Source: JAWKNZ01 sp041391425 (GTDB taxonomy: Bacteria; Bdellovibrionota_B; Oligoflexia; Oligoflexales; JAWKNZ01). Taken from it: 64,000 nucleotides of DNA. Below the pieces are notes generated by a model. That model did not search any database. It was not told where the DNA came from and saw only the letters and a list, made by a program, of their open reading frames with translations. Below, piece by piece: positions 1-9,326 of the stretch. The stretch covers positions 1 through 64,000 of the forward strand of contig JAWKNZ010000007.1 in assembly GCA_041391425.1 (NCBI GenBank), given 5' to 3'. How positions within the stretch are numbered: position 1 is the stretch's first letter; every line of letters begins with the position of its first letter. The position numbers were made by a program, and so were the translations under genes.

Positions 1-1
1 T

Positions 2-718
2 CTAAAAATTTAAATTTGCTCCCAAGCCAAAGTGCGTCATCATGATCAGTTCATTTCCACTTGTTCCAGAAAGGGCAAAAGACAAAGTCCGATACGTTAC
101 AGCCGCGTAGCCAACCAACAATGATCTAGTAATCGCAAAACTCCCCCCCATTGTCGCATCCAGGCGGCTGCCTATAGTGAATTCTGACTTATTCACTTCC
201 TTTACTGAAGAAATTGTAACAGAGGAAATATCAAAGTAAAATTTACTGGACCTACCAAACTCAAAAGCACCGCCAACAGCACCAGCAAATCCGGTACCTA
301 TGGCATCTATATCTATGGCTGTTTCAGTTTGACGCGTTATAACCGTTTTGGTTTGCGCTAGTCCCAAGCCCAAATATACCGGCCCCCAATAATAATCAAA
401 CATAGTCTCTTGAAACTCCAAAGTGGACTTACTCTCATTCAAATCAAATGTCGTATCTATTGTACTCGAGCGAATTTGCATGCTTAGATTCTTATCTGCA
501 CCTGTGAATACCCCCACTGCATAATCAAAAGAATATCCCGTATCTTTACTAGCAACAAAATCACTTTCATGGGAATAAAAACCACCACCAGCAGTAGCAA
601 AAAATGTTGGGCTACGATCCGCTCCATAAGCAGAAATTGGCGTTAAAAAAAGCACCCAAATTAACACAAAATGGAACTGTACATGTAGCACTTTACCACT
701 GCGGCAATCCAATCGCAT
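2..718 (-). CDS. Putative outer-membrane beta-barrel protein
   Basis: Hypothetical protein of 238 aa. The N-terminus has a basic stretch then a hydrophobic segment (about residues 13-32, ending SAYGAD), which reads as a Sec signal peptide. The rest alternates short hydrophobic and polar stretches with many Gly, Ser and Thr, and the last residue is Phe, the usual C-terminal signature for BAM-inserted barrels. A good Shine-Dalgarno (GAGAGGA) precedes the ATG. I recognise no specific family; a small OmpA/OmpW-like barrel is an inference. The stop codon lies at the very edge of the window, so the gene looks complete. Confidence 0.6.
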   Translation of the reverse strand: MRLDCRSGKVLHVQFHFVLIWVLFLTPISAYGADRSPTFFATAGGGFYSHESDFVASKDTGYSFDYAVGVFTGADKNLSMQIRSSTIDTTFDLNESKSTLEFQETMFDYYWGPVYLGLGLAQTKTVITRQTETAIDIDAIGTGFAGAVGGAFEFGRSSKFYFDISSVTISSVKEVNKSEFTIGSRLDATMGGSFAITRSLLVGYAAVTYRTLSFALSGTSGNELIMMTHFGLGANLNF

Positions 719-1095
719 TCCTCTCAGTAAGACTTATCTAAATTTAGCTAAGTTCCTATAGTCAGAAACTAACCGATATGAAGGGTATCGGTATAAAAGC
801 AATTCGAATTTAGAACCTCAGTCTTATCGCAAAAGACAACAGAATTGACGCCACTAGCAATGCTAGAAAAGCCGGCACATTAAAACCAATTCACGAAAAT
901 AATTGCATTGAACCCATAACAGCAGTATAGAATAGAACTATCTAATTATATTAGATAAAACTATGCATTTTGTGCTCAATCTCAAAGCATGAGCTGAAAT
1001 TTTTTTCTGAAAAACGGTCTTGCTTAGAGAATATTCATTTAAAATATGAGATACCTTTCTTACCTTTAAATATTTTTTAGGAGGGATTACTAGAT
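719..1095. other. Intergenic region between divergent barrel and degP genes
   Basis: This 377-bp AT-rich stretch separates two divergently transcribed genes and should hold both promoters. I see no ORF, RNA or repeat in it. A weak TTGCTT near 1020 with an AT-rich block near 1040 could be a sigma-70 promoter for degP, but the match is too poor to call. A strong ribosome-binding site (AGGAGGG) sits at 1079-1085. Confidence 0.4.
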
Positions 1096-2601
1096 ATGCG
1101 AAAGATGACCACAAGAAGAAGTGATTCTACTGAGAATCAAAGAATACACCTACTTTTTTCAACAACCAAAATATTTTTTGGTATTTTTCTAATTTTAACC
1201 TCGTCGGTAGGTATTGCATATCAATTACCCAGCGCAGATAGTAAGAGCTTTATTGGAAACAATAGCGACATTGAAGTTTTACAAAAAATGTCCAAGGGAG
1301 TTGCTGCCATTGCCGGCTCAGCTAAAAAAGCCCTAGTATTCGTTTCCGTTTCAAAAACCAGTAAGGCCGCCCCATTAGGTATGGTAGACCCTTTTGATTT
1401 CTTTTTTGGACCAGGTGGAAGAAGACAAGAACCACAGCGAAAACAAGAGGGCCTAGGGTCAGGATTTTTTGTTGATTTACAAAAAGGCTACATATTGACG
1501 AACAATCATGTTGTCGAAGGTGCAGACGAAATTACTTTAAAATTGGCAAATGGTAAAACTTATGATGGTATTGTCGTCGGAAGAGATAAGAATACAGATG
1601 TTGCTGTCGTACAGGTCAAAGATAAATCATTCAAAAGAGACGGCTTAAACGAGCTTGTTATAGCAAACTCTAAGAAACTAAGTGAGGGAGATTTCGTAAT
1701 AGCACTTGGAGCACCCTTCGGCCTTGAGGCCAGTATTTCTTTCGGGGTTGTATCTGCATTAGGAAGAAAAAATCTTCATATCACACAGTTAGGAAATTTT
1801 ATCCAAACTGATGCTGCCATAAATCCAGGAAACAGTGGCGGCCCACTTATAGATATGGATGGAAAAGTTGTGGGAATTAACACTGCAATTTATTCCCGAT
1901 CTGGGGGCTATGCTGGAATTGGTTTTGCCGTGCCATCAAATCTAGTTCGAGAAATCGCACAACGGCTAATCAATGATGGCAAAATTCAGCGTGGTTATAT
2001 TGGAGTTGCTCTACAACCCCTCGATGATAGCCTAGCATCAAGCCTATCACTTCCAAAAAATACAACAGGCTCCTTAGTAACCAAAGTAGTTAAGGGCGCA
2101 CCTGCAGACAAGGCTGGAATAGAGCCAGGAGATGTCATAGTAAAGGTAGACAATGTTGAAATTAAGGAAGATAGCGACCTTGTAAACACCATTGGCTTAA
2201 AACAACCTGGAGATAAGGCTTCCTTAACATACTTCCGTAATGGGAAGAAAAAAACGACAAATGTTAGCATAGGTAGCTGGGGTAATAGTGAAGATGATGA
2301 ACAGCTTTCCAAAGGCAAACAACAAAAAAGCAATCAATTTGGCCTATCTATAGGTGATATTTCCCAAAGGGACCGACAGCAATACCAAATTGAAAGCAAA
2401 TCAGGAGCAGTCATCAATTCTGTGGATCCAGATTCCCCAGCAGACAAAGTTGGCCTTAGACAAGGAGACGTTGTCGTTAGCGTCAATGGGCGTCAAGTAA
2501 AAAATGCCAACGACTTGAGAAAACACTTACAAGGAGGAAAAAGGCTTTTACTACGAGTTGAAAGACAAGGCGAATACTTCTTCGTTCCACTTAAAAAGTA
2601 A
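1096..2601 (+). CDS. degP: DegP/HtrA (Do family) periplasmic serine protease
   Basis: Periplasmic chaperone-protease that degrades or holds misfolded envelope proteins. The 501-aa product has an N-terminal hydrophobic signal segment (about residues 22-42), a trypsin-like domain with the His of NNHVVEGA, the Asp of NTDVAVV and the Ser of GNSGGP, then two PDZ domains (about residues 300-395 and 405-500). Length and domain order match the Do family. The start is supported by an AGGAGGG ribosome-binding site 10 nt upstream. The gene is monocistronic, with a hairpin repeat 10 bp after the stop and a terminator further on. Assignment to DegP rather than DegQ/DegS is not resolved, but two PDZ domains exclude DegS. 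Confidence 0.95.
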   Translation: MRKMTTRRSDSTENQRIHLLFSTTKIFFGIFLILTSSVGIAYQLPSADSKSFIGNNSDIEVLQKMSKGVAAIAGSAKKALVFVSVSKTSKAAPLGMVDPFDFFFGPGGRRQEPQRKQEGLGSGFFVDLQKGYILTNNHVVEGADEITLKLANGKTYDGIVVGRDKNTDVAVVQVKDKSFKRDGLNELVIANSKKLSEGDFVIALGAPFGLEASISFGVVSALGRKNLHITQLGNFIQTDAAINPGNSGGPLIDMDGKVVGINTAIYSRSGGYAGIGFAVPSNLVREIAQRLINDGKIQRGYIGVALQPLDDSLASSLSLPKNTTGSLVTKVVKGAPADKAGIEPGDVIVKVDNVEIKEDSDLVNTIGLKQPGDKASLTYFRNGKKKTTNVSIGSWGNSEDDEQLSKGKQQKSNQFGLSIGDISQRDRQQYQIESKSGAVINSVDPDSPADKVGLRQGDVVVSVNGRQVKNANDLRKHLQGGKRLLLRVERQGEYFFVPLKK

Positions 2602-2611
2602 GATAAATTGA

Positions 2612-2794
2612 CTAGGCCGTGTTGACGTTTCATTTTCGTAGCGAGAGACAAATACTTGAAAGTCACATAGGAAGGGTTTCAAAAATTACCGGAGGTGTAC
2701 TAGATGTACATTGAGGATAATTTTTGAAACCATGACAACGTTGTGACTCAAGGGTTTGGCTCCTAGTAGGAAATGAAACGTCAACACGCCCTAG
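2612..2794. repeat. Palindromic repeat family 1, copy 1 (MITE-like)
   Basis: A ~183-bp near-palindrome with terminal inverted repeats GGGCGTGTTGACGTTTCATT flanked by TA on both sides. Inner arms match imperfectly, including GTTTCAAAAATTA facing TAATTTTTGAAAC. The apex is TGTAC-TAGAT-GTACA. It begins 10 bp after the degP stop. Other copies are at 33327, 36707 and 56631. No transposase is encoded, so it would have to be mobilised in trans. Confidence 0.85.
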
Positions 2795-2827
2795 AAAGTG
2801 ATAGTTACCATTAGACAATTATAAATT

Positions 2828-2879
2828 AAGGATATCCAACATAGCTCTAAAAAGGCTTAGATGGATATCCTTATTTTTT
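2828..2879 (+). terminator. Rho-independent terminator downstream of degP
   Basis: An 11-bp perfect stem (AAGGATATCCA / TGGATATCCTT) with a 23-nt loop is followed by ATTTTTTC. It lies beyond the family 1 repeat and would terminate degP transcripts. The T-tract forms the left target duplication of the adjacent 119-bp element, so that element landed exactly at the terminator tail. Confidence 0.7.
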
Positions 2880-2880
2880 C

Positions 2881-2999
2881 GTAACTATTCAGCGTATTTT
2901 TTATCTGATCGATTCAAAGCCTTGACTGCCCGTCATCCTCATATGGATGACGATGTATCAAGCGACATATTGAAGGGAAAAAATAAGCTGAATAGTTAC
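2881..2999. mobile_element. 119-bp MITE with 8-bp target duplication (IS66-like ends), copy 1
   Basis: Terminal inverted repeats GTAACTATTCAGC are followed on each arm by TTATTTTTT-like sequence. The element is flanked by an exact 8-bp direct repeat ATTTTTTC (2873-2880 and 3000-3007). GTAA ends with 8-bp duplications are known for IS66-family elements; assignment to that family is inference. The centre carries a perfect small hairpin, CGTCATCC-TCATAT-GGATGACG (2931-2952). A second copy, inverted, is at 63546-63664. Confidence 0.8.
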
Positions 3000-3086
3000 A
3001 TTTTTTCTTTTTAAAAGTAGATTACCACTCAATATTTTAAGAGATAAAGAAAGGCATCTCAATACGGAGGTGTACTTATTGAAGTC

Positions 3087-4472
3087 CTAACCAGCTTTAG
3101 TATGAAAAGCTCTCAAATCATCGAAATGATCTGTATCAGCTGACATTCCATCTTCATCACTGACATCAAAACTTTCATCATCAATAATAGAATCATCAGC
3201 ATTTTCACTCAAATCATTAACATAAGAGGATTCATCCATATCCTCTGAAAAATCGTCAATGCCATCGGAATTTTCTGAAACGACTTCATAGCCGTTTTCT
3301 GTAATACGGTTAATATAATAAGTCGCCTTCAAAAAGTTTTTCTTATTTGCGTTTCGACTCTTAACAAACCAATCTAGGGCCATTTCCAGCCTATTCCAAC
3401 GTAAAAAACCTAAGCCAAGATTAAAAGACACCTTAGCAATTGATTCTGAATCTGTTAAAAAAGCAAGAGCTGCTTGATATTGCTCAATACCTTCCTCATA
3501 GCTTCCCTCTCTAACCTTAGTAATAGCAATAATATTTAGCAGGCCTGCAAAACTAGTTGTTATCGAGTCTTTAGGATAAGAAATAAGATGTTCCTGTAAG
3601 TTATCTGCTGTAATCATCCCAGAATTAGCAACATAATTTTCTGGATCAATTTCAAGCGCCCTTTCAAAATAACTACGTGCAGACTCAGGTTCTAATAAAT
3701 TAAGCTCAATTTCCCCCAGTAGACATAATCTTTTTATATTTTCTGGAGATACTTTCTGAGTTGCCTGCAAAATCTTTCGTGCCTCTTCAACCTTTCCCAA
3801 TTGAAATAAAACTTTCCCCAATTCTCCCATTGCCATAATCGAGCCATGATTCGATTTCAGTAAATATTCTAGAATCGATCGTGCTTCCTTCAAAAAATTA
3901 CTCTTACGTAACTTTTTCGCAATGAGTATACCAATAGCAATTGGATTCGGAGACTCTGAAAGGATTCTAAGTATATTTTTAAAAACATCGGCTTTACCCG
4001 CACTCATCTCATTTACTAAATTTTCTAGTACTTCAATTTTATCCTGATGCCACCTTTGCTCAATAAGAAGCTCTCCAAACATATTCCCTAATTGTTGTTG
4101 GGTAAATGGCTTTTCCAGTAATAAAGTACCTGAAAATTCATCCAAAAGAGCAAAGTCATATTTATTTAAAAATCCACTGACTATTAAAATCGGAATATCT
4201 TTATATTTGTCATTATTTTTAAGCCTATTAAAAAGACCCACTCCATTAATACCTGGAAGTTTCCAATCGATAACTAACAAATCATATTTTTTGCTTCCAG
4301 ACTCTAGAACTTCCCAAAATTCATCAATACCGCTATACTTATCAATTATTTTAACCCCTAAAGAACGGGCGTAATTGCTAACAAGGTTACAAACAATCAT
4401 ATCGTCATCTATTATAGCGATGCGTTTCGGCAAATTTTCTTCGACCTTTTTCACTTGTAAATATAGCCCCAC
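3087..4472 (-). CDS. Response-regulator receiver domain fused to TPR repeats
   Basis: A 461-aa cytoplasmic signalling protein. Residues about 17-135 form a CheY-like receiver: acidic pocket in AIIDDDM, phospho-acceptor Asp in LLVIDWKLPG, and Lys in LLEKPF. After it come several tetratricopeptide repeats (about 165-390) and a strongly acidic tail rich in Asp, Glu and Ser. There is no DNA-binding or enzymatic output domain, so output is probably through protein-protein contact by the TPRs. No histidine kinase lies nearby. The GTG at 4472 has no clear ribosome-binding site; a GTG at 4454 or the downstream TTG may be the true start, and the receiver is intact in each case. Confidence 0.85.
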   Translation of the reverse strand: MGLYLQVKKVEENLPKRIAIIDDDMIVCNLVSNYARSLGVKIIDKYSGIDEFWEVLESGSKKYDLLVIDWKLPGINGVGLFNRLKNNDKYKDIPILIVSGFLNKYDFALLDEFSGTLLLEKPFTQQQLGNMFGELLIEQRWHQDKIEVLENLVNEMSAGKADVFKNILRILSESPNPIAIGILIAKKLRKSNFLKEARSILEYLLKSNHGSIMAMGELGKVLFQLGKVEEARKILQATQKVSPENIKRLCLLGEIELNLLEPESARSYFERALEIDPENYVANSGMITADNLQEHLISYPKDSITTSFAGLLNIIAITKVREGSYEEGIEQYQAALAFLTDSESIAKVSFNLGLGFLRWNRLEMALDWFVKSRNANKKNFLKATYYINRITENGYEVVSENSDGIDDFSEDMDESSYVNDLSENADDSIIDDESFDVSDEDGMSADTDHFDDLRAFHTKAG

Positions 4473-4613
4473 TTTTGATTAATTTACAAAAATTCACCCA
4501 TTTTAATCATGGATCGTCGGATGTAATAACAACTAAATTATTTCCTTTTTATTTTTATATTTCAGGCTGTTATATTATATAATTTAATAAGATCTGAAAA
4601 AGCTACTTTATAT

Positions 4614-4776
4614 GCGGGATCTGAAATTTTTTGAAAAACTGTAGTATTTTCACCGAACCCGAAGTTTAGCCGCGCGCTAGGAGCGAGGAGGAGGGAAACC
4701 GCAGTGTACATGTTGGTACATGAGGATTTCCTGACGACGAAGCAACACTGCAACCGGCTAGAAATTCGGATCCGGG
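4614..4776 (+). repeat. Repeat family 2, copy A (163 bp, MITE-like)
   Basis: The left end is (C)CGGGATCTGAAATTTTTT and the right end is the imperfect complement GAAATTCGGATCCGGG. The core is richer in G and C than its surroundings. The internal hairpin TGTAC-ATGTTG-GTACA is at 4705-4720. Flanks TTATAT and TTTTAT do not form an exact duplication. It lies upstream of the receiver-TPR gene. Other copies: 22269, 30547, 39717 and 48029. Confidence 0.85.
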
Positions 4777-4896
4777 TTTTATTAAGGTAGAGGAAAATTA
4801 GCTGATAAGGTTTGTCTTAAAAAGCATGAAAAAATATATGAGATTAGGCTACTACGGATAGCAAATTTTTTATAGACAGAGCGAAGTTAAAAAAAA

Positions 4897-5499
4897 TTAC
4901 TCTTGATGAGTTACTGTGAATGACATCGCGTCCGATGATAAAGACCCTGATTGTAGCTGAATACTTACAGGTATCGAAGCGCCACCACCTGCACAAGCTG
5001 GCCAAATCTGTATTGTAGCAACACCACAAGTATCTGTACACCATTCACTTTTTGGCGTAGTAATACCGACATATTCTGCTGGTGTAATTGCCCCATCTTC
5101 AGCAACTGTTACATTTTCATCATTATAACGATTAGGAGACATAATTCCGGAAATCACAGGCTGAAAAGAAATTCCACCAACACTTTGCCATGCACTATAA
5201 TCAGAACTCGCATTATCCCCAAAAGGCGAATTATAAATAAGCTTGCGTGGGCGTTCGGCAATCATCCTAATTGTGACTGGTGTAGAAATCTCAGCTATCG
5301 ACCCTGCTGCCAAATTACCTATACAGGCAATATCTTCTATAGGTGACAATATCCTAAAACGCATATCACTAGCCGAGCCTAAGGAAGCCCCATCGCAACG
5401 AATATCACATATTCCTGGATTCTCCTCGTCGACTTCCGCCGAACAAGAAAAAAGTAATAATATAAAAAAAGAAATAGTTATCTCGGAGAAAAACTTCAT
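4897..5499 (-). CDS. Hypothetical lipoprotein
   Basis: A 200-aa protein with a clear lipoprotein signal: short basic start, hydrophobic stretch ISFFILLLF and lipobox LFSC, with Cys at about residue 19. The mature part holds several Cys residues (CDIRC near the N-terminus, CIG, and CTDTC with a later CAGG), suggesting disulfides in the periplasm, and an Ig-like run of beta-forming segments towards the C-terminus. I recognise no family. An AGGAGTGG purine-rich stretch lies a little far (about 12 nt) upstream of the ATG. Confidence 0.65.
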   Translation of the reverse strand: MKFFSEITISFFILLLFSCSAEVDEENPGICDIRCDGASLGSASDMRFRILSPIEDIACIGNLAAGSIAEISTPVTIRMIAERPRKLIYNSPFGDNASSDYSAWQSVGGISFQPVISGIMSPNRYNDENVTVAEDGAITPAEYVGITTPKSEWCTDTCGVATIQIWPACAGGGASIPVSIQLQSGSLSSDAMSFTVTHQE

Positions 5500-5855
5500 T
5501 AGTAACGACCACTCCTACAAAAGGCAGGGTTTAAAATTCACTTTCAGAAAGTTGCATTCACTGCATATATAAAAAAGTGATTGCTTATTACTACAACTAA
5601 AAATAAGAATATACTCTCCATATAACATTATAATCATGGCGCAAGCCATCTCATAGAGAAAGATTATTCCTAGTTGCATATATTAAGGAAGAATAGGCCA
5701 CAATTTTTCTATATATACTCTAATAACTTAATTGGTTATAATTCTGTCTTTAGTTTGTATATTATATCTTTTTAAAAAATTTAGCCTGGACTAACAACAG
5801 AATCAAATTATCGTCCTAACGTATCTTAACTAGATTTCAAGGAGTATTTCCAAAT
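5500..5855. other. Intergenic, promoter-bearing region before pgeF
   Basis: This 356-bp AT-rich region lies between a minus-strand lipoprotein start and the plus-strand pgeF start, so it should hold two divergent promoters. I see no repeat, RNA gene or convincing ORF. AAGGAG at 5839-5844 is the likely ribosome-binding site of the next gene. Confidence 0.35.
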
Positions 5856-6569
5856 ATGCATCTTATTGAAAACCTTAATAAATGCAACTGGATGAAAGAA
5901 TTCCCTAATAAGAAAACAATTAAACATAGCACCATAGAAGTTGGCATCCAAGTCGGCAGTAATAACCTAAATTGCCATTACCCTACGCAAATACACGGCA
6001 ACTCTATTGTTAAAGCCTCAGATCATACCATTCATACACTTAAATCAGGTAGAACAAATGCTGATGGAATATATACTGATTCACCTGGTTTGGCCATAGC
6101 AGTCCGTACCGCTGACTGCTTACCTATCTTGCTATGGGACAGCTCCTCACAAAATACATTTGCAATGGCACTACATGCAGGCTGGAGAGGCTTAACAGCT
6201 GGAATTATCACAAATGGAATCGAAGTTATCCAGAACATCAAAATTCCGTTACCTAGAATCCAATGCCTTCTAAATCCGTGTATCGCACTTACAAGTTTCG
6301 AAATCGGCATTGAAGTAGTCGAAGCATTCGCCAGTAGAAATCTAGGGTTATCTGACAACCAATTCAATTTAGCTATAAGTAAAGGAGTCAATGACAGGTG
6401 GCATGCCGACCTTGCTCTTGCTGGGGTATGTAACCTTCTAAATTGCGGAATCCCAGCCGAAAATATTACAGTAATCAGGCAATGTACCTATCAAAAAGAA
6501 AATAATTGGCCGAGCTTTCGTCGGGAAGGAAAAATTACTCGACACATTTGGTCATGGCTGCAAACCTGA
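5856..6569 (+). CDS. pgeF: PgeF/YfiH family (laccase-domain) protein
   Basis: A 237-aa member of the YfiH/YlmD/CNF1-fold family. Known members act as purine nucleoside phosphorylase-like enzymes and, in E. coli, as a peptidoglycan editing factor. The expected metal-site motifs are visible: the His in QIHGNSIV, the Cys in TADCLPILLWD and the His in MALHAGWRGL; the later PCI and CTY segments match the family. AAGGAG precedes the ATG. Its 3' end overlaps the convergent aroQ by 18 bp, leaving no room for a terminator between them. Confidence 0.88.
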   Translation: MHLIENLNKCNWMKEFPNKKTIKHSTIEVGIQVGSNNLNCHYPTQIHGNSIVKASDHTIHTLKSGRTNADGIYTDSPGLAIAVRTADCLPILLWDSSSQNTFAMALHAGWRGLTAGIITNGIEVIQNIKIPLPRIQCLLNPCIALTSFEIGIEVVEAFASRNLGLSDNQFNLAISKGVNDRWHADLALAGVCNLLNCGIPAENITVIRQCTYQKENNWPSFRREGKITRHIWSWLQT

Positions 6570-7025
6570 TTTACTTGAATAAACTTTTAATAATAAAGCA
6601 TACAACCCTGTCAAATATGAATCTAGGCCAAGCCCGTACACCACACCGGCTGCAGATGATGCACATAAGGACTTATGCCTAATCGGTTCTCGTGCAGAAA
6701 TATTAGATAAATGCACTTCAACATATGGGATATTTACCGCTTTTAATCTATCCGCCAAAGCTAAAGAAGTGTGGCTCCAAGCCCCTGGATTGATAAGAAT
6801 ACCATCCCAATTTTGTGAAATTTTCGCAAAAAATTCCCCTTCTTGATTACTTTGAAAAAAGCTCAACTGAATAGCATCAAAGCCGACTAACTTTGCTAAA
6901 CCTTTCGTAGAGTTCTCAATTGTCTTTTCCACTTGCGGCAATGTAAATGCCCCATAAATATCAGGCTCTCTTTTACCTAATAAATCTAGGTTAACTCCAT
7001 TGGCGATAAGAATACGGCAATCCAA
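6552..7025 (-). CDS. aroQ: Type II 3-dehydroquinate dehydratase
   Basis: Catalyses 3-dehydroquinate to 3-dehydroshikimate in the shikimate pathway. The 157-aa length is normal for the dodecameric type II enzyme. Seen: the NGVNLDLLGKREPDIYG N-terminal loop with catalytic Arg and Tyr, the INPGAWSHTSLAL loop, and the VEVHLSN-ISAREPIRHKS segment with the catalytic His. The start is a TTG preceded by TGGAG at good spacing. It is the last gene of the pil operon, 11 bp after the TPR gene, so aroQ is probably co-transcribed with pilus genes. Confidence 0.93.
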   Translation of the reverse strand: MDCRILIANGVNLDLLGKREPDIYGAFTLPQVEKTIENSTKGLAKLVGFDAIQLSFFQSNQEGEFFAKISQNWDGILINPGAWSHTSLALADRLKAVNIPYVEVHLSNISAREPIRHKSLCASSAAGVVYGLGLDSYLTGLYALLLKVYSSKSGLQP

Positions 7026-7036
7026 GTTAGCTCCAT

Positions 7037-7999
7037 TTAACTAATCGGGCCCAATCGTTCTAAAAGTGATTCAAAAAAGCGGATTTCCACGTCGATCATT
7101 TCTATCTGTTCCATTGAATCTGCGATGGATGGATCAATAGTAAGATCATCTAACTTTTGTTCTTTACTTTTTCTAGCCAACTCTCTTATTTTATTTTGTA
7201 AAAATTCATTGCTAGGAGAAACCCTTAAAAGCCTTCTATAGACAGCAATAGATTTATCATAATGCCCTTGATTTTCATATATTTCAGCCAACGTAGTCGA
7301 ATCAAGCTCAATACCTGAAAACGCAGATTTATCTGAAGCAATTGTGTCTTCACCATGAAAAATTTCCTCTAGTCTAACAACCTGAAATCCTTTAACAGTA
7401 TTAATATTATATGAAGGAAATTCATCTGATTTCTTTTCATTTATTGTATCGATACTTTTATCAGCATCCATGACATTTGGAGCTTGCTCCACGTAAGCAG
7501 GAAGATCAATTTGAACTCCTTGAGAATTCCATTGATTTATTAAAATTTTTCTCGCTTCGTAAATACCTGAAGTTTCAAAAGTTTCACCTAAAGCTGTTGT
7601 CTCTTCATCTAGCATATTCTGTATCTTCATATGCTCAATAGTAGATGCAGCAATCAAATTATACCCTAAAGCAATTGCAAGCTTAAACTTTAGTTTCTGT
7701 GCCAGAATATTCTGTTTCAAAGATGAAGTAGTCTGCTCTAATGTCTTCCAAGCTTCGACAATCAAGCCTTTATTATACAATTCGCGCACTAAAACTACTC
7801 TAGCGACCGTGAAAGTCTTATGTGCCAAAACACCACGCGTAAGCAATTCTATGCTTTCATCAACAAATTGATGACGTTTTAATATATCCGCTACCGGAAG
7901 AAAACTTCTACCCTGTGGATCCTTACGGAAGCGATTGACAACCTCTTTTTCCGTTCTCGACAAATTTATCTTTTCTAGTATTGGACTCCAAAGATCCAT
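7037..7999 (-). CDS. TPR-like hypothetical protein at the end of the pil operon
   Basis: A 320-aa protein without signal peptide or membrane segment. The N-terminal half is alpha-helical and resembles TPR units (residues about 30-150). A low-complexity linker follows, then a recognisable TPR-type segment (TTLAEIYENQGHYDKSIAVYRRLL) and a C-terminal helix with IEMIDVEIRFFESLLERLG. It follows pilQ by 44 bp and precedes aroQ by 11 bp. A scaffold or assembly role with the pilus is suggested only by position. Confidence 0.65.
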   Translation of the reverse strand: MDLWSPILEKINLSRTEKEVVNRFRKDPQGRSFLPVADILKRHQFVDESIELLTRGVLAHKTFTVARVVLVRELYNKGLIVEAWKTLEQTTSSLKQNILAQKLKFKLAIALGYNLIAASTIEHMKIQNMLDEETTALGETFETSGIYEARKILINQWNSQGVQIDLPAYVEQAPNVMDADKSIDTINEKKSDEFPSYNINTVKGFQVVRLEEIFHGEDTIASDKSAFSGIELDSTTLAEIYENQGHYDKSIAVYRRLLRVSPSNEFLQNKIRELARKSKEQKLDDLTIDPSIADSMEQIEMIDVEIRFFESLLERLGPIS

Positions 8000-8043
8000 A
8001 ACAACTAAGGCCTCTATGCATTAAATTAAGAGATGAAAACTAG

Positions 8044-9309
8044 TTAATATTCGTACCCTTGCTGCTGCTGTGTACCTTGCTGATCTTGATAAGTTTGATT
8101 CTGATATTGTCCTTGCTGTTGAGACTGTTGTTGAGCCTCTTGCCCTTGGTCTTCATAGTCTCCATATTGCTGGTTTACCTCTTCTTGCTGACCATTCTGT
8201 TGGTTTTCATATGTACCATCAGTATACTCACCATTCTCTCCATAATCATAGTTTCCACCTAGTTGGCTTGCTGTCACATTACCTGGGACTCCGCTATTGC
8301 TAATATTATTAGTGGAATTAAACGAGTTAAATTCTCCTTGATTGCTTGCTTGAGTTACTGTCGGTCCCGTTTTCTGACCTAAACCACTAATAACTGTAGG
8401 AGTTACTAGCACAATCAATTCCCTTCGATCGTCAGACTTCTTGCTACTTCTAAAAAGAGCTCCTATTATTGGAATCTTTGATAGTATAGGAACGCCGAAA
8501 ACTTCTTCTGACACTTCGGTTGTATATAAACCACCAATTGCAGCAGTCTCTCCACTCTGTTTAATAAAACTTGTTTGTAACAAGCGTTGCGATCTGCTTG
8601 CCTGAGCATCTGGAGTAATTTTCGCAACCGGAGAAGAACTTTCAATTTCTACATTCATCTGAATGGCACCATCTGCGGTTATATGCGGCGTTGCCTGTAA
8701 TACCAAGAGATAATCAACTACATTAAATCCAGGATTTTGACCTTCACCAGCAGCAGGAGTAACAAAGAAATCTTGTCTACCAACTTTAATTGTTGCCTTT
8801 TCATTATCTGCAACAATAACATTATTATTTTGCAAAATATTAGTCGTTCCAAGAGATTCTTCCATTCGCAACCTAGCATCTAATTCAACTGAGTTATTGA
8901 TGCTACCAAGATGTAAGTTAACCCCTGTACCAGTCGCTGAATTAGATGCCGCACCAGTGTCAATTGCAAATGTCGACAATGCATAATTTGGAAAAACTAG
9001 ATTTCCAAAACCTAGCCCCCGCCCTTGATCTCCCATAATTGGTCCAGACCAATCGATACCAAATAAATTCTTTTTTGACCGTAAAACCTCAACAATTCTA
9101 GAAGCAACCTTAACCTGTGGAGTTTGTAAATCAACCCGCTCCACCAATGACACTACTTTTGATAAATCAGCTGGAGTTGCTTCAACAATCACAGAATTAG
9201 TGCGCACATCAATATCAACTCTAACCCTCTTATCAAATTTTGATGATTCGAGCATACCATCAACAAGTTTTTTTACATCTTCAGCTTTAGCATAAGACAA
9301 ACGAAGCAC
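8044..9309 (-). CDS. pilQ: PilQ, C-terminal secretin half (separated by a frameshift)
   Basis: The 421-aa reading frame begins at GTG and carries a secretin N1-type subdomain (LRLSYAKAEDVKKLVDGM ... TNSVIVEATPADL) and the secretin beta-barrel (about residues 90-305, with VPILSKIPIIGALFRS and ELIVLVTPTVI). It forms the outer-membrane channel for type IV pili. The last ~110 residues are a Gln/Asn/Tyr-rich tail. In-frame codons upstream of the GTG encode KLIPTKVLV, which fits the linker expected after the STN domain, so this and the next entry are one gene interrupted by a -1-type shift near 9327-9345. An AAAGG precedes the GTG, so independent initiation is not excluded. Confidence 0.85.
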   Translation of the reverse strand: MLRLSYAKAEDVKKLVDGMLESSKFDKRVRVDIDVRTNSVIVEATPADLSKVVSLVERVDLQTPQVKVASRIVEVLRSKKNLFGIDWSGPIMGDQGRGLGFGNLVFPNYALSTFAIDTGAASNSATGTGVNLHLGSINNSVELDARLRMEESLGTTNILQNNNVIVADNEKATIKVGRQDFFVTPAAGEGQNPGFNVVDYLLVLQATPHITADGAIQMNVEIESSSPVAKITPDAQASRSQRLLQTSFIKQSGETAAIGGLYTTEVSEEVFGVPILSKIPIIGALFRSSKKSDDRRELIVLVTPTVISGLGQKTGPTVTQASNQGEFNSFNSTNNISNSGVPGNVTASQLGGNYDYGENGEYTDGTYENQQNGQQEEVNQQYGDYEDQGQEAQQQSQQQGQYQNQTYQDQQGTQQQQGYEY

Positions 9310-9326
9310 TAGGACCTTTGTGGGTA

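Noticed and set aside
3061..3076. CGGAGGTGTACT near 3065 as a fragment of family 1
   Set aside because: Only about 12 bp match the family 1 core, which is too short to distinguish from chance.
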